This document shows, piece after piece, positions 50,260 through 64,000 of a stretch of DNA of 64,000 bases. How positions within the stretch are numbered: position 1 is the first letter of the stretch; the number at the start of each line of letters is the position of its first letter. Source of the DNA: Arcicella sp. (lineage in GTDB: Bacteria; Bacteroidota; Bacteroidia; Cytophagales; Spirosomataceae). A program made the translations under genes and the position numbers. The stretch lies in assembly GCA_025354645.1 (NCBI GenBank), contig JANXML010000117.1, positions 62,001-126,000 on the forward strand, in the 5' to 3' direction. Below the pieces are notes generated by a model that searched no databases, was not told the DNA's origin, and saw nothing but the letters and a program-made list of their open reading frames with translations.

Positions 50260-50964
50260 CTAATTCTTTAAACCAGCAATCAAATTTATTGTTAAAGCTA
50301 CAACAAATGTATTCAATACAAATGAAAGCAATCCATGAAATAATGCCAATCGCCTAATCTTTCTGGAAGATATTTCAACATCTGAAACTTGGAAAGTCAT
50401 CCCAATTACAAAAGAAAAATAGGCAAAATCAATGTAGTCTGGCTGTTTTTCATTTGGAAATTCCAATCCTTCGTCATTATTGTCAGTTCCTTTTTCATTG
50501 TCGTAGTAAAGATGGGCATAATGAAAGCAAAATGTTGTATGAACAAGTATCCAAGATAGCAGAATTCCACCAATGATTATCGGCAAGTAAACGGCTTCTT
50601 CCATACCCAAAGAATCTTTTGTAACAACCAAAATTGCCACTGTTACCATACTGGCAAAAGAAGCAAAAACGACAATAAAAAAAACAAATATCTTGCCCCC
50701 ATCGTCAGTTCGGGCTTTTTTTGTAATATGCTCTGTGGTGCTTATAAAGAAAACTATCCAACTGGTAATAATATAGCTTAATGCAAAAACATCCCACAAA
50801 ACCATCACAATTATTGAAGTATCAAAACCCAGATTTTTGATTAAAAGAAAGCTAATTGTGGATAGAAATGAACTAATTATTACTCGATGAACAGGGTTCA
50901 TATTGGTGAATACATTTTCAGTTTTTTTGATTTTCATTGTTGGAGTAATTTTGGTTTTTGGCAA
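50260..50964 (-). CDS. DUF1345 family membrane protein
   Basis: DYIDFAYFSFVIGMTFQVSDVEISSRKIRRLALFHGLLSFVLNTFVVALTIN; five or more TM segments. Confidence 0.85.
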   Translation of the reverse strand: MPKTKITPTMKIKKTENVFTNMNPVHRVIISSFLSTISFLLIKNLGFDTSIIVMVLWDVFALSYIITSWIVFFISTTEHITKKARTDDGGKIFVFFIVVFASFASMVTVAILVVTKDSLGMEEAVYLPIIIGGILLSWILVHTTFCFHYAHLYYDNEKGTDNNDEGLEFPNEKQPDYIDFAYFSFVIGMTFQVSDVEISSRKIRRLALFHGLLSFVLNTFVVALTINLIAGLKN

Positions 50965-50981
50965 TCTTTTATCAGAAAAAA

Positions 50982-52478
50982 CTAAATCTCAAGATTATGA
51001 ATTTTTACTTTAAATTCTTTTATTTGTTTGGAAGTAATTGATTTATACCCACCTGAAAAATCTTTTCCTGTCAATCTAATATATTTATAAAATTCATCTG
51101 ATTTTAAGGTTTTTTCTATAATATCCCAATCAGAATAGTGCTTATTCTTAACAATAAATAATCCTGAATACATCAATACTTCCTTGGGAACTTTGTAAAA
51201 GTCAATTTTCCCATTTACTAAAGTACTCAAAACGATTTTCTCATGATGAATACTTTGTACGCCCTGACTTCTACCAAATTCATACCAAGTAGCTGATTTG
51301 TCAATGTCTCTACTTTCAAGTTCTGTTTTATTTTCCAACAAATATTTATAAGTATTGGGGTAAACATTACTTAATTTTTCCTCAGAAATTACTTTGTATC
51401 GTTTATTTTCAAGTTCATAAGGAAATAAAATCATATTGTTTAAGTTTATTTCTCCTTTGAATTTCGAACCTTTGACGATACTTTTTAAGATATTTTTTTC
51501 AACTAATTTTCCATTGAAATACACTAAATCCTCATCAAAATCATACGTTTTTGAAATAAATATTCTATCTCTAAGCGTTGCAAAACCATACTGAACATCA
51601 AAAAAATCTTTAATCGCATAATTTTTACCTTCCTCTAAATTTTTCAAAAAAATCTCGTCCTCGGTATTCGCAAAGGACCAATCTTTTTTATTTAAATTTT
51701 CAAAAGTTATGTTATTGATGAATTCAATTTTACTGTTTACCAACTCTTTATACACAAAATGATTTTCGGTATAATCACGCTTTATGATTGTGATTGCAGT
51801 GTAGGTTGAAAATCCTTTAAAGACTTTGTTAGCTTTAAAATCTATGATGGTTTTAACAATCTTTTGTGTCTTTAAATACGCTCTGAACACACTGTATGAA
51901 GAGTTGTGCAAGTAGCTATTTGGCGTGATATAACCCAATAAACCATCGTGTTTAAGCATTTTAAATCCCATTTCGAAAAAGGACAAGTAAATATCAATCG
52001 TTCCTTCCGAGAATAAAAAGTTTTGCTTTAGAAAGTCTTTTGTTTTTTTATCAAGGTTATGAATGCGTATGTAAGGAGGATTACCTACTACAAAATCAAA
52101 AAAATCAAAATACTCTTTATAAATATCCAAGGTATTACTATTGAGAACATTCCATTTAATATTTTCACCAATTCCCAGCTTTTCACAGACTAAATTATTC
52201 AGATTTTGAATTGATTTTTTGTATTCAATTTCGTCAAGTTCTATGCCATAAATATATTTTTCTAATTTCGTTTTAATTTCTGATAATTCAATTTTTTTGT
52301 CAAGGCAGATGTCTATATATCTGTTCACTATTTCAAGCAAAAAAGCTCCATCGCCACTTGCAGGTTCTAAGATATATTTATCTAAAATATGCTCATTATT
52401 GTATCCTACTAAATCTAATATTTCAGTAATAATCCAATTTGGCGTAAATACCTGCCCAAGTGTTTTGTGTTTAGCCAT
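50982..52478 (-). CDS. N6-adenine DNA methyltransferase (Eco57I/TaqI-like, with C-terminal specificity region)
   Basis: LGQVFTPNWIITEILDL; ILEPASGDGAFLLEIVNRYI (motif I); DFVVGNPPYIRIHNL (motif IV NPPY). Confidence 0.92.
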   Translation of the reverse strand: MAKHKTLGQVFTPNWIITEILDLVGYNNEHILDKYILEPASGDGAFLLEIVNRYIDICLDKKIELSEIKTKLEKYIYGIELDEIEYKKSIQNLNNLVCEKLGIGENIKWNVLNSNTLDIYKEYFDFFDFVVGNPPYIRIHNLDKKTKDFLKQNFLFSEGTIDIYLSFFEMGFKMLKHDGLLGYITPNSYLHNSSYSVFRAYLKTQKIVKTIIDFKANKVFKGFSTYTAITIIKRDYTENHFVYKELVNSKIEFINNITFENLNKKDWSFANTEDEIFLKNLEEGKNYAIKDFFDVQYGFATLRDRIFISKTYDFDEDLVYFNGKLVEKNILKSIVKGSKFKGEINLNNMILFPYELENKRYKVISEEKLSNVYPNTYKYLLENKTELESRDIDKSATWYEFGRSQGVQSIHHEKIVLSTLVNGKIDFYKVPKEVLMYSGLFIVKNKHYSDWDIIEKTLKSDEFYKYIRLTGKDFSGGYKSITSKQIKEFKVKIHNLEI

Positions 52479-53021
52479 TTTCTAATTTATATTATTGCAA
52501 ATATAATAAATTTTTAGGTGCTGTATTTGCTTAGGTTTTAGAGCTTGAAAAGTAAATATTTGGAAAAATCATAACTGCTTAAGCTATTTAGGCTCTCCTT
52601 TTCAATAATTTTAAAGAAATCGGTCTCTACCAATAAGTCGTAATTACAATAATTAAAAGCAGTAAAATCAATACCTTTCTTTTCATAATTAAGTATTTGG
52701 AATAAATTAATTCATGGCACGACTTAATTCGTAAGTCATTGATAATGAATAAATTATGCTAATTCATACCATTAATATTTTATCAATTAATTTTATACTA
52801 ATGCTTATACTCCTTTAAAAATTTGAATCTACCAAATAGAGGTTTTTTTTACTATTTACGTTGCTAACACTTTTCAAAATTTAGGAATTCTAATTTTGTC
52901 GTACTATCCTTTGTTTCACTTTTTATAACCAAAATCTTGTATCAATTTATCCGTTTTATATACTTCTAACACAAACATAGATTAATTGCATAACTTTACA
53001 AAATCAATTTATAAATGCCCA

Positions 53022-56000
53022 ATGCAATCCCCAAAATTCAAAATATACGCTTCTTCCGCAGGTTCTGGTAAGACATATACGCTTGCGAAGGAATACATTA
53101 AATTAGCCCTCAAGACCACTTCTCCTTGGTATTTTAACCACATTTTGGCGGTAACTTTTACAAAAAAAGCCTCCGAAGAAATGAAGGAGAGAATCTTGAA
53201 ATACCTCCGCCAATTTGCCAGTAAAGACCCGCAAGACCAAGCGGAATCCAACGGTATTTTCCAACAAATTTTATTAGAATTGAAAGAAGATGGCGTTATA
53301 ATTGACGAAAGAGAATTACGCAATCGTGCCAGCAATACTTTCAGACATATCATTCACGAGTACGCAAATTTTTCAGTTTCAACGATTGATTCTTTTGTGC
53401 AGAGAATTGTGGCGGCTTTTACGGAGGAATTAGGTTTTCCCTTTAATTTTGAAGTAAGCCTCGACTCGGGAGTGTTGTTGGATGCCGCCGTTGAACAATT
53501 ATTTCAAAAAGTAAATACCGAAAATTTTGAGCAAATAACGGAGGCAATTCAGAGTTTTGCGATGGAAAAAGCGAACGAAGGCAAATCATGGAATCGATTA
53601 CCAGAAGAATTAGCTTCTTTCGGAAAAAGCCTACTTTCAGACCAATTTCAAACATCTGTTGAACTACTTTCAGAAATGCAACCTGCTGATTTTCTGACTA
53701 TTGAAGTAAAACTAAAAACGTATTGCGAATATATTGAAACCAAAGTTAAGACGGTTGCAAACGCTGCTTCCGAATCTATTTATGAGGCGGATATTGACGT
53801 AGAAGATTTTTATTATTCAAAAAACGGAGTCGGTGCTTACTTTCAAAGATTGCAATATCAGGACGTTTTTTTCAAGGCAAATTCATACGTTAACAAGGCT
53901 GTGAAAGATGATATGTGGTATTCAAAGACTTGCAAAAAGGACATTTCCTTAAGAATTGACGGCGTAAAAGCTGAGTTACGCTTGTATTTGGAAGAAATAA
54001 TAAAAATTCATCATAACGAAAAACCAAAATTCATTTTATATAAGGAAGTAGCAAAACAGCTTAAAAAATTGGCATTATTGAGTCAATTAAAAAAGGAAAT
54101 TGCTGATATTCAAAGTGAAACGGGACAAGTTCATATTTCTGAATTTAATCGTAAAATCCTCGAAATTGTAATGACCGAGCCGATTCCTTTTGTGTATGAA
54201 CGATTAGGCGAGAAGTTTAATCACATTCTCATCGACGAATTTCAAGATACTTCCACGTTGCAATGGCATAATTTTTTGCCATTGGTTGAAAATTCCTTAG
54301 CAAATGGGCATTTTAATTTGGCGGTTGGCGATGCAAAACAGTCAATTTATCGTTTCAGAGGAGGCGAAATGGAGTTAATTGTGCATTTACATAAAGAGAA
54401 CCTGGAAGCATTGGTTTTGGGTCATGAAGAGAATATTTTTTTGATTGAACGATATGATAGTATTCGTAAATATTTGACATCAGAAAACCTCACAACCAAC
54501 TATCGAAGTACTAAAGAAATCATACAATTCAACAATGATATTTTTCAATTCATCAAAGAATCGCCTGATAATGAAGTAATTGCACCCATTTTGCCAAAAG
54601 TATATGATGAATTTTTTGCTCAACAAATTCCAGAAATTGCTAAATCAGGAGGACACGTCGAGATTGATTTCTTAACGGGTGATAGTGAAGACGAATTGAT
54701 GATTGACAGAATCCTCGAAATTATTGAGGAAAATCTTTTGGCTGGGTATTCTTATGAAGATATTGCAATCCTTTGTCGCAAAAATACCCACTCAAGAATC
54801 GTTGCTAATTCTTTGAAAGATGCAAATATTCAGGTTATTTCTTCGGACTCTTTGAATTTGAACTTTTCCGAGGCTGTCAATCTCACGATGGCGTTAATGA
54901 AAGTGATTCAAAACCCAGAAAATACTTTGGCAAAATATGAAGCCATTTATCTGTTTTACAGAGTAGTTCTACAACAAATTCCCAATACAGACGATAATCA
55001 ATTTATTAAGCAAGCCATTGAAAATAAGGATGTTAATCAATTTTATCAATTAATTGAACAACAAGGTTATCAGTTGCATTCATTTCGTTTGCAACAAATG
55101 GCTTTGTATGAAGTAGCAGAGAAAATCATTAATACTTTCAACCTTTTTGAGCATTACAAAGAATTAGATTTTTTATTCAGATTCTTAGATGTAGTCCTCG
55201 AATTTCAGACCAAAAAAAGTACGCATCTTACCGATTTTTTACAATTTTGGGAACAGAAGAAAAACGTTCTTTCTATCTCAACACCAGAAGGTCAAAATGC
55301 TGTAACGGTTACATCTATACATAAGGCAAAAGGTTTGGAATATCCAGTAGTAATAATTCCTTATTGCAATTGGACAATGGACACGGGTGTATATTCAGAA
55401 ATTTGGGCGGATTTGCCAAAAGAAATAGAATTCAAATCAACATTAATTACTTCTTTAAAAACTTCTCCTCTACGAATTACAACAAAATTAGCTGAAACAG
55501 TGATTGCTTCGCAATATCACGCAGAAAAAGAAAAGACATTTTTGGAGAGTTTAAATATGCTTTACGTGGCTCTTACTCGCCCGACCGACCGATTATATTT
55601 GGTTGTTAAAAAAGATACTTTCAAATTTGAGAAAACTGTTGGTAATCAATTGTATCGTTTTGCGGGATGTCCAGAGATTGAAAAAGGTGACAGATATATT
55701 AAAATCGTAAATCAGGGTGAAAATAAAAAAGTAAAGTTCGAACAACATCAAGACTTGCAAGTCATTGAAATACAAGCCATTGAAAGTTCTGAAAAGAGCA
55801 ATACCATAAAATTAAGGCAATCGGCAGAACGACTTTTTGACATAGAAACTTTTGAGAAAAGCCGTGATTATGGCAATAAAATTCACAATACTTTTGCTAA
55901 AATTAAAACGATTTATGACGTTGATTTTGCCTTGGAAGAATCTGTGAGAGAAGGTTTAATTATGGAGAGTGAATTTGTAGAAATGAAAGCTAATATCCTG

Positions 56001-56285
56001 AAAATCATTAATTTAGAAAAAATAAAACCACTTTTTTCTGTCCATCAAGATTTAGTTAAAAATGAGCGAGAAATCCTCATGCCCAAAGGAAATCCGCTTC
56101 GTCCAGACCGAGTTGTGAGATTGAAAGATCGCATCGTAATTTTGGATTATAAAACGGGTTCAAAATCAGAATCTCACAAATTTCAAGTTCAAACTTATAT
56201 GAATATTTACCGAGCAATGGGACATCCAAAAGTTGAAGGGATTTTGGTTTATTTGGATGGAGAAGAAGTGGTTGAAGTGGTTTAG
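53022..56285 (+). CDS. UvrD/AddA-like helicase-nuclease (exodeoxyribonuclease V beta-type)
   Basis: KIYASSAGSGKTYTLAKEYIKLAL (Walker A); ILIDEFQDTSTLQW; AVGDAKQSIYRFRGGEM; C-terminal VILDYKTGSKSESHKFQVQTYMNIY (PD-(D/E)XK-type). Confidence 0.93.
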   Translation: MQSPKFKIYASSAGSGKTYTLAKEYIKLALKTTSPWYFNHILAVTFTKKASEEMKERILKYLRQFASKDPQDQAESNGIFQQILLELKEDGVIIDERELRNRASNTFRHIIHEYANFSVSTIDSFVQRIVAAFTEELGFPFNFEVSLDSGVLLDAAVEQLFQKVNTENFEQITEAIQSFAMEKANEGKSWNRLPEELASFGKSLLSDQFQTSVELLSEMQPADFLTIEVKLKTYCEYIETKVKTVANAASESIYEADIDVEDFYYSKNGVGAYFQRLQYQDVFFKANSYVNKAVKDDMWYSKTCKKDISLRIDGVKAELRLYLEEIIKIHHNEKPKFILYKEVAKQLKKLALLSQLKKEIADIQSETGQVHISEFNRKILEIVMTEPIPFVYERLGEKFNHILIDEFQDTSTLQWHNFLPLVENSLANGHFNLAVGDAKQSIYRFRGGEMELIVHLHKENLEALVLGHEENIFLIERYDSIRKYLTSENLTTNYRSTKEIIQFNNDIFQFIKESPDNEVIAPILPKVYDEFFAQQIPEIAKSGGHVEIDFLTGDSEDELMIDRILEIIEENLLAGYSYEDIAILCRKNTHSRIVANSLKDANIQVISSDSLNLNFSEAVNLTMALMKVIQNPENTLAKYEAIYLFYRVVLQQIPNTDDNQFIKQAIENKDVNQFYQLIEQQGYQLHSFRLQQMALYEVAEKIINTFNLFEHYKELDFLFRFLDVVLEFQTKKSTHLTDFLQFWEQKKNVLSISTPEGQNAVTVTSIHKAKGLEYPVVIIPYCNWTMDTGVYSEIWADLPKEIEFKSTLITSLKTSPLRITTKLAETVIASQYHAEKEKTFLESLNMLYVALTRPTDRLYLVVKKDTFKFEKTVGNQLYRFAGCPEIEKGDRYIKIVNQGENKKVKFEQHQDLQVIEIQAIESSEKSNTIKLRQSAERLFDIETFEKSRDYGNKIHNTFAKIKTIYDVDFALEESVREGLIMESEFVEMKANILKIINLEKIKPLFSVHQDLVKNEREILMPKGNPLRPDRVVRLKDRIVILDYKTGSKSESHKFQVQTYMNIYRAMGHPKVEGILVYLDGEEVVEVV

Positions 56286-56752
56286 GTTTTCACCTGAACC
56301 AATTCGATGAATCACATAAACCACCTACTCTTCCTTTCGAGGATGCCATCTTCTTTCCCATTTATTTTCAAAACATAATTTGTTAATTTAAACAGCCATT
56401 GCTCGGCACCTTAAAAATAAAATAAACTCATTGATTTTCTCTACTTGAAATTGTTTTTATTCAATTATAAACATATAAAAATTTGATTACAATCTTATAT
56501 TTGATTTGAAAGACTTATTTACCAAATACTTACCTATTTTTTGTAAAAAATCAAAGTCTAATTAATCTTTAAGTCCACAAAATTGTCCTAACTTTGTATC
56601 CCGTAACAACAGGTTGCGGAATTATCCTCCTCCTAAGTTTCTTTTCACAAAAAGTCTCAAACGTAATGTACTGTCAATTGAAAAATACTTCTCAAAAGTA
56701 GAGGTAAATTTTATTGTTTATGTCCTTACATCCTCCGACTTTTTAGACTTAA

Positions 56753-58426
<1,674 letters not shown>

Positions 58427-58454
58427 TTTCAATTTTTGAGTTAAATTTTCTGCG

Positions 58455-58485
58455 GAGATAAGGCAAAACCTTATCTCTTTTTTTT
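58455..58485 (+). terminator. Intrinsic terminator after pyrG
   Basis: GAGATAAGG-CAAAA-CCTTATCTC followed by a T run. Confidence 0.88.
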
Positions 58486-58720
58486 GGATTTTATTAATTA
58501 TTTAAAAAAATAATAGCTTAAGTAATATTTATTTATGTTGGGACGTCGATAAAAAAACGCTATTCGTCGCACATATTGTTATTTTTTTTTATTTCCTTTG
58601 CAGAAGAATCATTGCTAAATGATTTATCGTTTAAAATAATATTTGGCAAATCCACTATTTACTTCAAACAAATATTGTAAAACGATTGTTGATTTGTTTT
58701 AACCATTTTCTAAAAATCAC

Positions 58721-61519
58721 ATGAAAAAATTCTTATCATTAACCCTGATATTACTCGGGGTCGTGGGTAATCTATTTGCCCAAGAACGCACTGGAAAAGT
58801 TTCCGACGGCACATCAAATGCAGGTCTTCCAGGTGTAAATATTACCGTTCAAGGTACAACAACTGGTACAGTTACTGATGCTGGGGGTATGTACAAAATT
58901 TCAGCCGCTTCTGGCAGTAAATTAGTATTCTCTTTTATTGGTTTCTCAACTGTAACTCAAGTCATTGGAGCATCAAATTCGATGAATGTTCAGTTGTTTG
59001 CTTCAAATACTGAATTAAATGAAGTAGTTGTTTCAACGGGTAGTCGTAGCGTTCAGAGAACAGTAACGGATGCAGCGGTGCCAATCGACATCATTGGAGC
59101 AGCAGATTTGAAAATGACTGGTCAGACTACATTTGACAAGGCTCTTCAATATACAGTTCCTTCTTTCAACACTGTAAATACGCCTGTAAACGATGCTACG
59201 ACACTTTTAGATCCTTGGGAAATTCGCAATATGGGACCAAGCCGTTCATTAGTTTTGATAAACGGAAAGCGTAAAAATTTAAGTTCATTGTTGTACGTTC
59301 AGTTTTCACCAGGTCGTGGAGAGACGGGTGTAGATATTTCAGCAATTCCACAGCAAGCCATTAAACGTGTTGAGATTCTTCGTGACGGGGCTTCTGCACA
59401 ATATGGTTCTGATGCCATTGCGGGTGTTATGAACATTATTTTGAAAGATAAATACGAATATACTTCTTTGAACTTCAACTCTGGAATAACTTCCGCAGGA
59501 GACGGCGGAATGTATGGTTTAGCGTTAAACAGTGGAGCAAATTTCGGGGCAAAAGGTTTTGTGAATTATACTGTTGATTTCTCTCAACAAAATTCAGCCG
59601 TTCGTTCTACTAACATTTATCTACCATCAGAGATTGGTGCTTTTGGTGGAGGACCTGCACAAAATGCGTTGATTGCTACCTACTTGAAAGATTACCCAAC
59701 TGGTAATAATATTAACGGTTCTGGAGAAACAACAGCAGCTAAATTTTTAGTAAACTTTGGGCTACCCGTTGGAAACAGCGAATTGTATGGAAACGCTGCA
59801 ATGGTTATTAAAAGAGTAACCAGTTTTGCAAACTATCGTACTCCTTACTGGAGACAAGATCGTGGATTGCTTCATAGCCCAACCGACAACGGTGGGAAAA
59901 ACTATATTACAGCCGCAACGTTAGCCTTCGATAAAGAAGATAATGCTGATTTATACAAAGGTTATATCGGTTATGTCCCAACTTTTGAAGGAGATTTAGT
60001 GGATTATAACGCTACTTTGGGATTAAAAGGTGAAACAAATGGTTGGAAACACGATGCAAGTTTGACCATTGGTGGCAACACACAAACTTATACGGTTGAT
60101 AATACCGTAAACCGTTCTTTAGGAAAATCGAGTCCAACTCGTTTTAAACCAGGTGGATATGGATTTAGTCATATTGTTGGTAACATTGATGTTACAAAAT
60201 CTGTAAATGATCAATTTGGAATTGGTTTTGGTATGGAAGCACGCTCTGAATCATATACCATTGTAGCGGGTGATGAAGCCTCATACAATCAACAAGGTTC
60301 AAACTCGTTCCCTGGTATCAATAAGTTAAATGCAGGATTAAATCAGCGTTTCAACGTAGGGGCTTATATTGACTTGAACTATGACTTCTCAAAAGATTTT
60401 TTAATAAATGGAACGGCTCGTTTAGAAAACTATTCTGATTTTGGTTCAAAAGCCGTTTGGAAGGTTGCCTCACGATACAAATTAGCTGACGATAAAGTAG
60501 TATTAAGAGGTTCTGTTTCAACGGGATTCAGAGCACCTTCATTACACCAGATTTACGCCCAATCAATTCAGGCATCTTTTGCGGCAGGTACAATCTTGTT
60601 ATCAGGTTTATTCAACAACCGTTCGGCACAAGCTCGGGCATTGGGAATTCCATCTTTGAAACCTGAGCAATCAACAAACATCACATTTGGTGTTGGTTTG
60701 AACCCAGCTAAAAACCTTAGCATTACCTTAGACTATTACAGAATCAATGTATCTGACAGAATTGTTTATAGTTCATCTATTAATACTGACGATAAAAACT
60801 TGGCAGTTCCAACCACTGATTTAGGTAGAATTTTGAAAGGTACGTCGGTTGGGAAAGATGCTTTTGACTTAGCCAGTGTTCAGTTCTTTATCAATGGAAT
60901 TGAGACGGTAAATACAGGTATTGATTACGTTGTTTCATACAGAAACATTGAATTAGGAAAAGGTAAATTAGGCATTAATTTAGCTGGAAATTTTGTATTG
61001 GATAATTCAATTATTGGAAATCCAACAACGCCAAAAGCAATTGCTGATGCAGGTTCAAGTATTTTAAATACACAAATCAAATCACTTTTGACTGAAAGTC
61101 GTCCACAATACAAAGCAATTCTTGGTTTCAATTACTCAGTAAACAAATGGAATTTCAACTTAGCGAATACTTTGTTCGGTTCAACTAAATTCCAAGATTT
61201 GGATAATGGTGGTGGTGCTATGGAAAACATTAAAGCTGTTTTCACACCTGCAGTTGTGTCTGATTTAAGCGTTGGCTATAACTTTAGCAAAAATGTTACT
61301 TTCACAGCAAATGCTAATAATTTCTTGAATATTTTGCCTAAATGGGATTTAATTGCTCAAAATGCAAAAGGTGAAAGTGCCATAAACACTCCTGAGAAAA
61401 AGGCGTTGTTAAGAGCCGATTTAGGATTCAGTGGTCGTTATGATATTCTTGGCTACAACGGTTCACAATTCAGTCAGTTAGGAACGGTATTTAATGCAAA
61501 TTTGCAGATTCGTTTTTAA
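58721..61519 (+). CDS. TonB-dependent receptor with CarboxypepD_reg-like domain
   Basis: Signal peptide; VSDGTSNAGLPGVNITVQGTTTGTVTDAGGMYKI; plug LVLINGKRKN...VEILRDGASAQYGSDAIAGVMNIILK; long barrel. Confidence 0.95.
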   Translation: MKKFLSLTLILLGVVGNLFAQERTGKVSDGTSNAGLPGVNITVQGTTTGTVTDAGGMYKISAASGSKLVFSFIGFSTVTQVIGASNSMNVQLFASNTELNEVVVSTGSRSVQRTVTDAAVPIDIIGAADLKMTGQTTFDKALQYTVPSFNTVNTPVNDATTLLDPWEIRNMGPSRSLVLINGKRKNLSSLLYVQFSPGRGETGVDISAIPQQAIKRVEILRDGASAQYGSDAIAGVMNIILKDKYEYTSLNFNSGITSAGDGGMYGLALNSGANFGAKGFVNYTVDFSQQNSAVRSTNIYLPSEIGAFGGGPAQNALIATYLKDYPTGNNINGSGETTAAKFLVNFGLPVGNSELYGNAAMVIKRVTSFANYRTPYWRQDRGLLHSPTDNGGKNYITAATLAFDKEDNADLYKGYIGYVPTFEGDLVDYNATLGLKGETNGWKHDASLTIGGNTQTYTVDNTVNRSLGKSSPTRFKPGGYGFSHIVGNIDVTKSVNDQFGIGFGMEARSESYTIVAGDEASYNQQGSNSFPGINKLNAGLNQRFNVGAYIDLNYDFSKDFLINGTARLENYSDFGSKAVWKVASRYKLADDKVVLRGSVSTGFRAPSLHQIYAQSIQASFAAGTILLSGLFNNRSAQARALGIPSLKPEQSTNITFGVGLNPAKNLSITLDYYRINVSDRIVYSSSINTDDKNLAVPTTDLGRILKGTSVGKDAFDLASVQFFINGIETVNTGIDYVVSYRNIELGKGKLGINLAGNFVLDNSIIGNPTTPKAIADAGSSILNTQIKSLLTESRPQYKAILGFNYSVNKWNFNLANTLFGSTKFQDLDNGGGAMENIKAVFTPAVVSDLSVGYNFSKNVTFTANANNFLNILPKWDLIAQNAKGESAINTPEKKALLRADLGFSGRYDILGYNGSQFSQLGTVFNANLQIRF

Positions 61520-61571
61520 TTAGTTTTATTACGAAGTATTCTCTTTATTGAGATAAATAATTAAAGAGATA

Positions 61572-61607
61572 AAAAACAGTAGTGGCGACCTCGTTACTAC
61601 TGTTTTT
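61572..61607 (+). terminator. Intrinsic terminator after the TonB-dependent receptor
   Basis: AAAAACAGTAGT-N12-ACTACTGTTTTT. Confidence 0.82.
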
Positions 61608-61627
61608 GTTTTAGAGACTACCAATAA

Positions 61628-63334
<1,707 letters not shown>

Positions 63335-63359
63335 AAGATTGTAATTTTCTCACAGGACA

Positions 63360-63385
63360 AAAGCCCCGATTTATCAGGGCTTTTG
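63360..63385. terminator. Intrinsic terminator between convergent pgi and hisS
   Basis: AAAAGCCC...GGGCTTTT. Confidence 0.8.
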
Positions 63386-63517
63386 TTTTATCGAATTTGG
63401 AAGTTTATCGGAAAAGTAAATTTTGATCTAAAAGCCCTTCCCCTAATTTTACCTGGTTGCCATTTTCCACTCGAAAGTTTCAAAACCCTTATTGATTCTT
63501 CATCACAACCAAAACAT

Positions 63518-64000
63518 TTACCTTAATTTACTCAAAATCTCCTCAAAATTCAATTTCTCCTGTTCACCTGAAATCATATTTTTCAACGTTAATTTTCCAG
63601 TATTCATCTCTTCTGAACCGATGATGCAGACGTAAGGAATTTGCTTTTTATCGGCGTAGTCTAACTGTTTTTTAATTTTACTTACATCTGGATAAATTTC
63701 TGAATTTAGACCTGCCACCCTTGCCATTTGTAATAGGGGAAGAGCAAAATTTAATTCTTCTTTTCCAAAATGACAGAACAACAATTTTGTCGTAACTGAT
63801 TTATTATCAGGAAATAAATTCAATTCTTCCATCACATCATATATTCTATCAACCCCAAACGAAATTCCAACGCCCGACAAACCAGGAGCACCAAAAGTTC
63901 CCGTTAAATTATCATATCGACCGCCGCCCGTGATAGAACCAATCTGAACACCCAAGGCTTTTACCTCAAAAATTGCACCCGTATAATAAGACAATCCACG
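63518..64000 (-). CDS. hisS: Histidyl-tRNA synthetase, C-terminal part; continues beyond the window
   Basis: RGLSYYTGAIFEVKALGVQIGSITGGGRYDNLTGTFGAPGLSGVGISFGVDRIYDV and anticodon-binding domain. Confidence 0.94.
   Translation of the reverse strand, partial: RGLSYYTGAIFEVKALGVQIGSITGGGRYDNLTGTFGAPGLSGVGISFGVDRIYDVMEELNLFPDNKSVTTKLLFCHFGKEELNFALPLLQMARVAGLNSEIYPDVSKIKKQLDYADKKQIPYVCIIGSEEMNTGKLTLKNMISGEQEKLNFEEILSKLR

Noticed and set aside
53009-53353. 114-aa minus-strand ORF
   Set aside because: Antisense to the Walker A region of the AddA-like helicase; no family signature.
50982-56285. Defence island (methylase next to helicase-nuclease)
   Set aside because: The two genes diverge across a ~540-bp gap, the nuclease looks like housekeeping recombination machinery, and no known defence effector is present.

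Overview
The window is about 64 kb of AT-rich, gene-dense chromosome. It is probably Bacteroidota (Cytophagales-like), inferred from SusC/SusD pairs, a type IX-like C-terminal sorting domain, a FecR-like fragment beside an ECF sigma factor, and TAnnTTTG-like promoter boxes. Most of it is ordinary chromosome: hemL, tex, carboxynorspermidine synthase and nspC, a susCD pair with an ECF sigma factor, amidohydrolases, photolyase, GH130/GH27/GH78 enzymes, yidC, hldD, lpxB, accA, pyrG, pgi and a partial hisS. No rRNA, tRNA, CRISPR array, prophage or classical IS was recognised. The most unusual content is intergenic. (1) A RAYT-type (HUH/Y1) transposase gene sits inside its own palindromic REP array: nine head-to-tail 31-bp units, then inverted units, the transposase, and more direct and inverted units. 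(2) At least five gaps, with weaker cases in two others, hold inverted repeats whose arms are 3-7 tandem degenerate words of fixed length (7, 8 or about 9 bp). The word differs at each locus but the architecture is the same. (3) Three further palindrome families occur, and one shares the GTAnnACAGG-TCT-CCTGT layout of the RAYT-linked repeat. Coding oddities include a truncated FecR N-terminal domain with no periplasmic part, a divergent CHAD-like protein, an orphan adenine methyltransferase, and several gene remnants (Uma2-like, HAD-like, unknown). All family calls come from reading translations; no database search was run.
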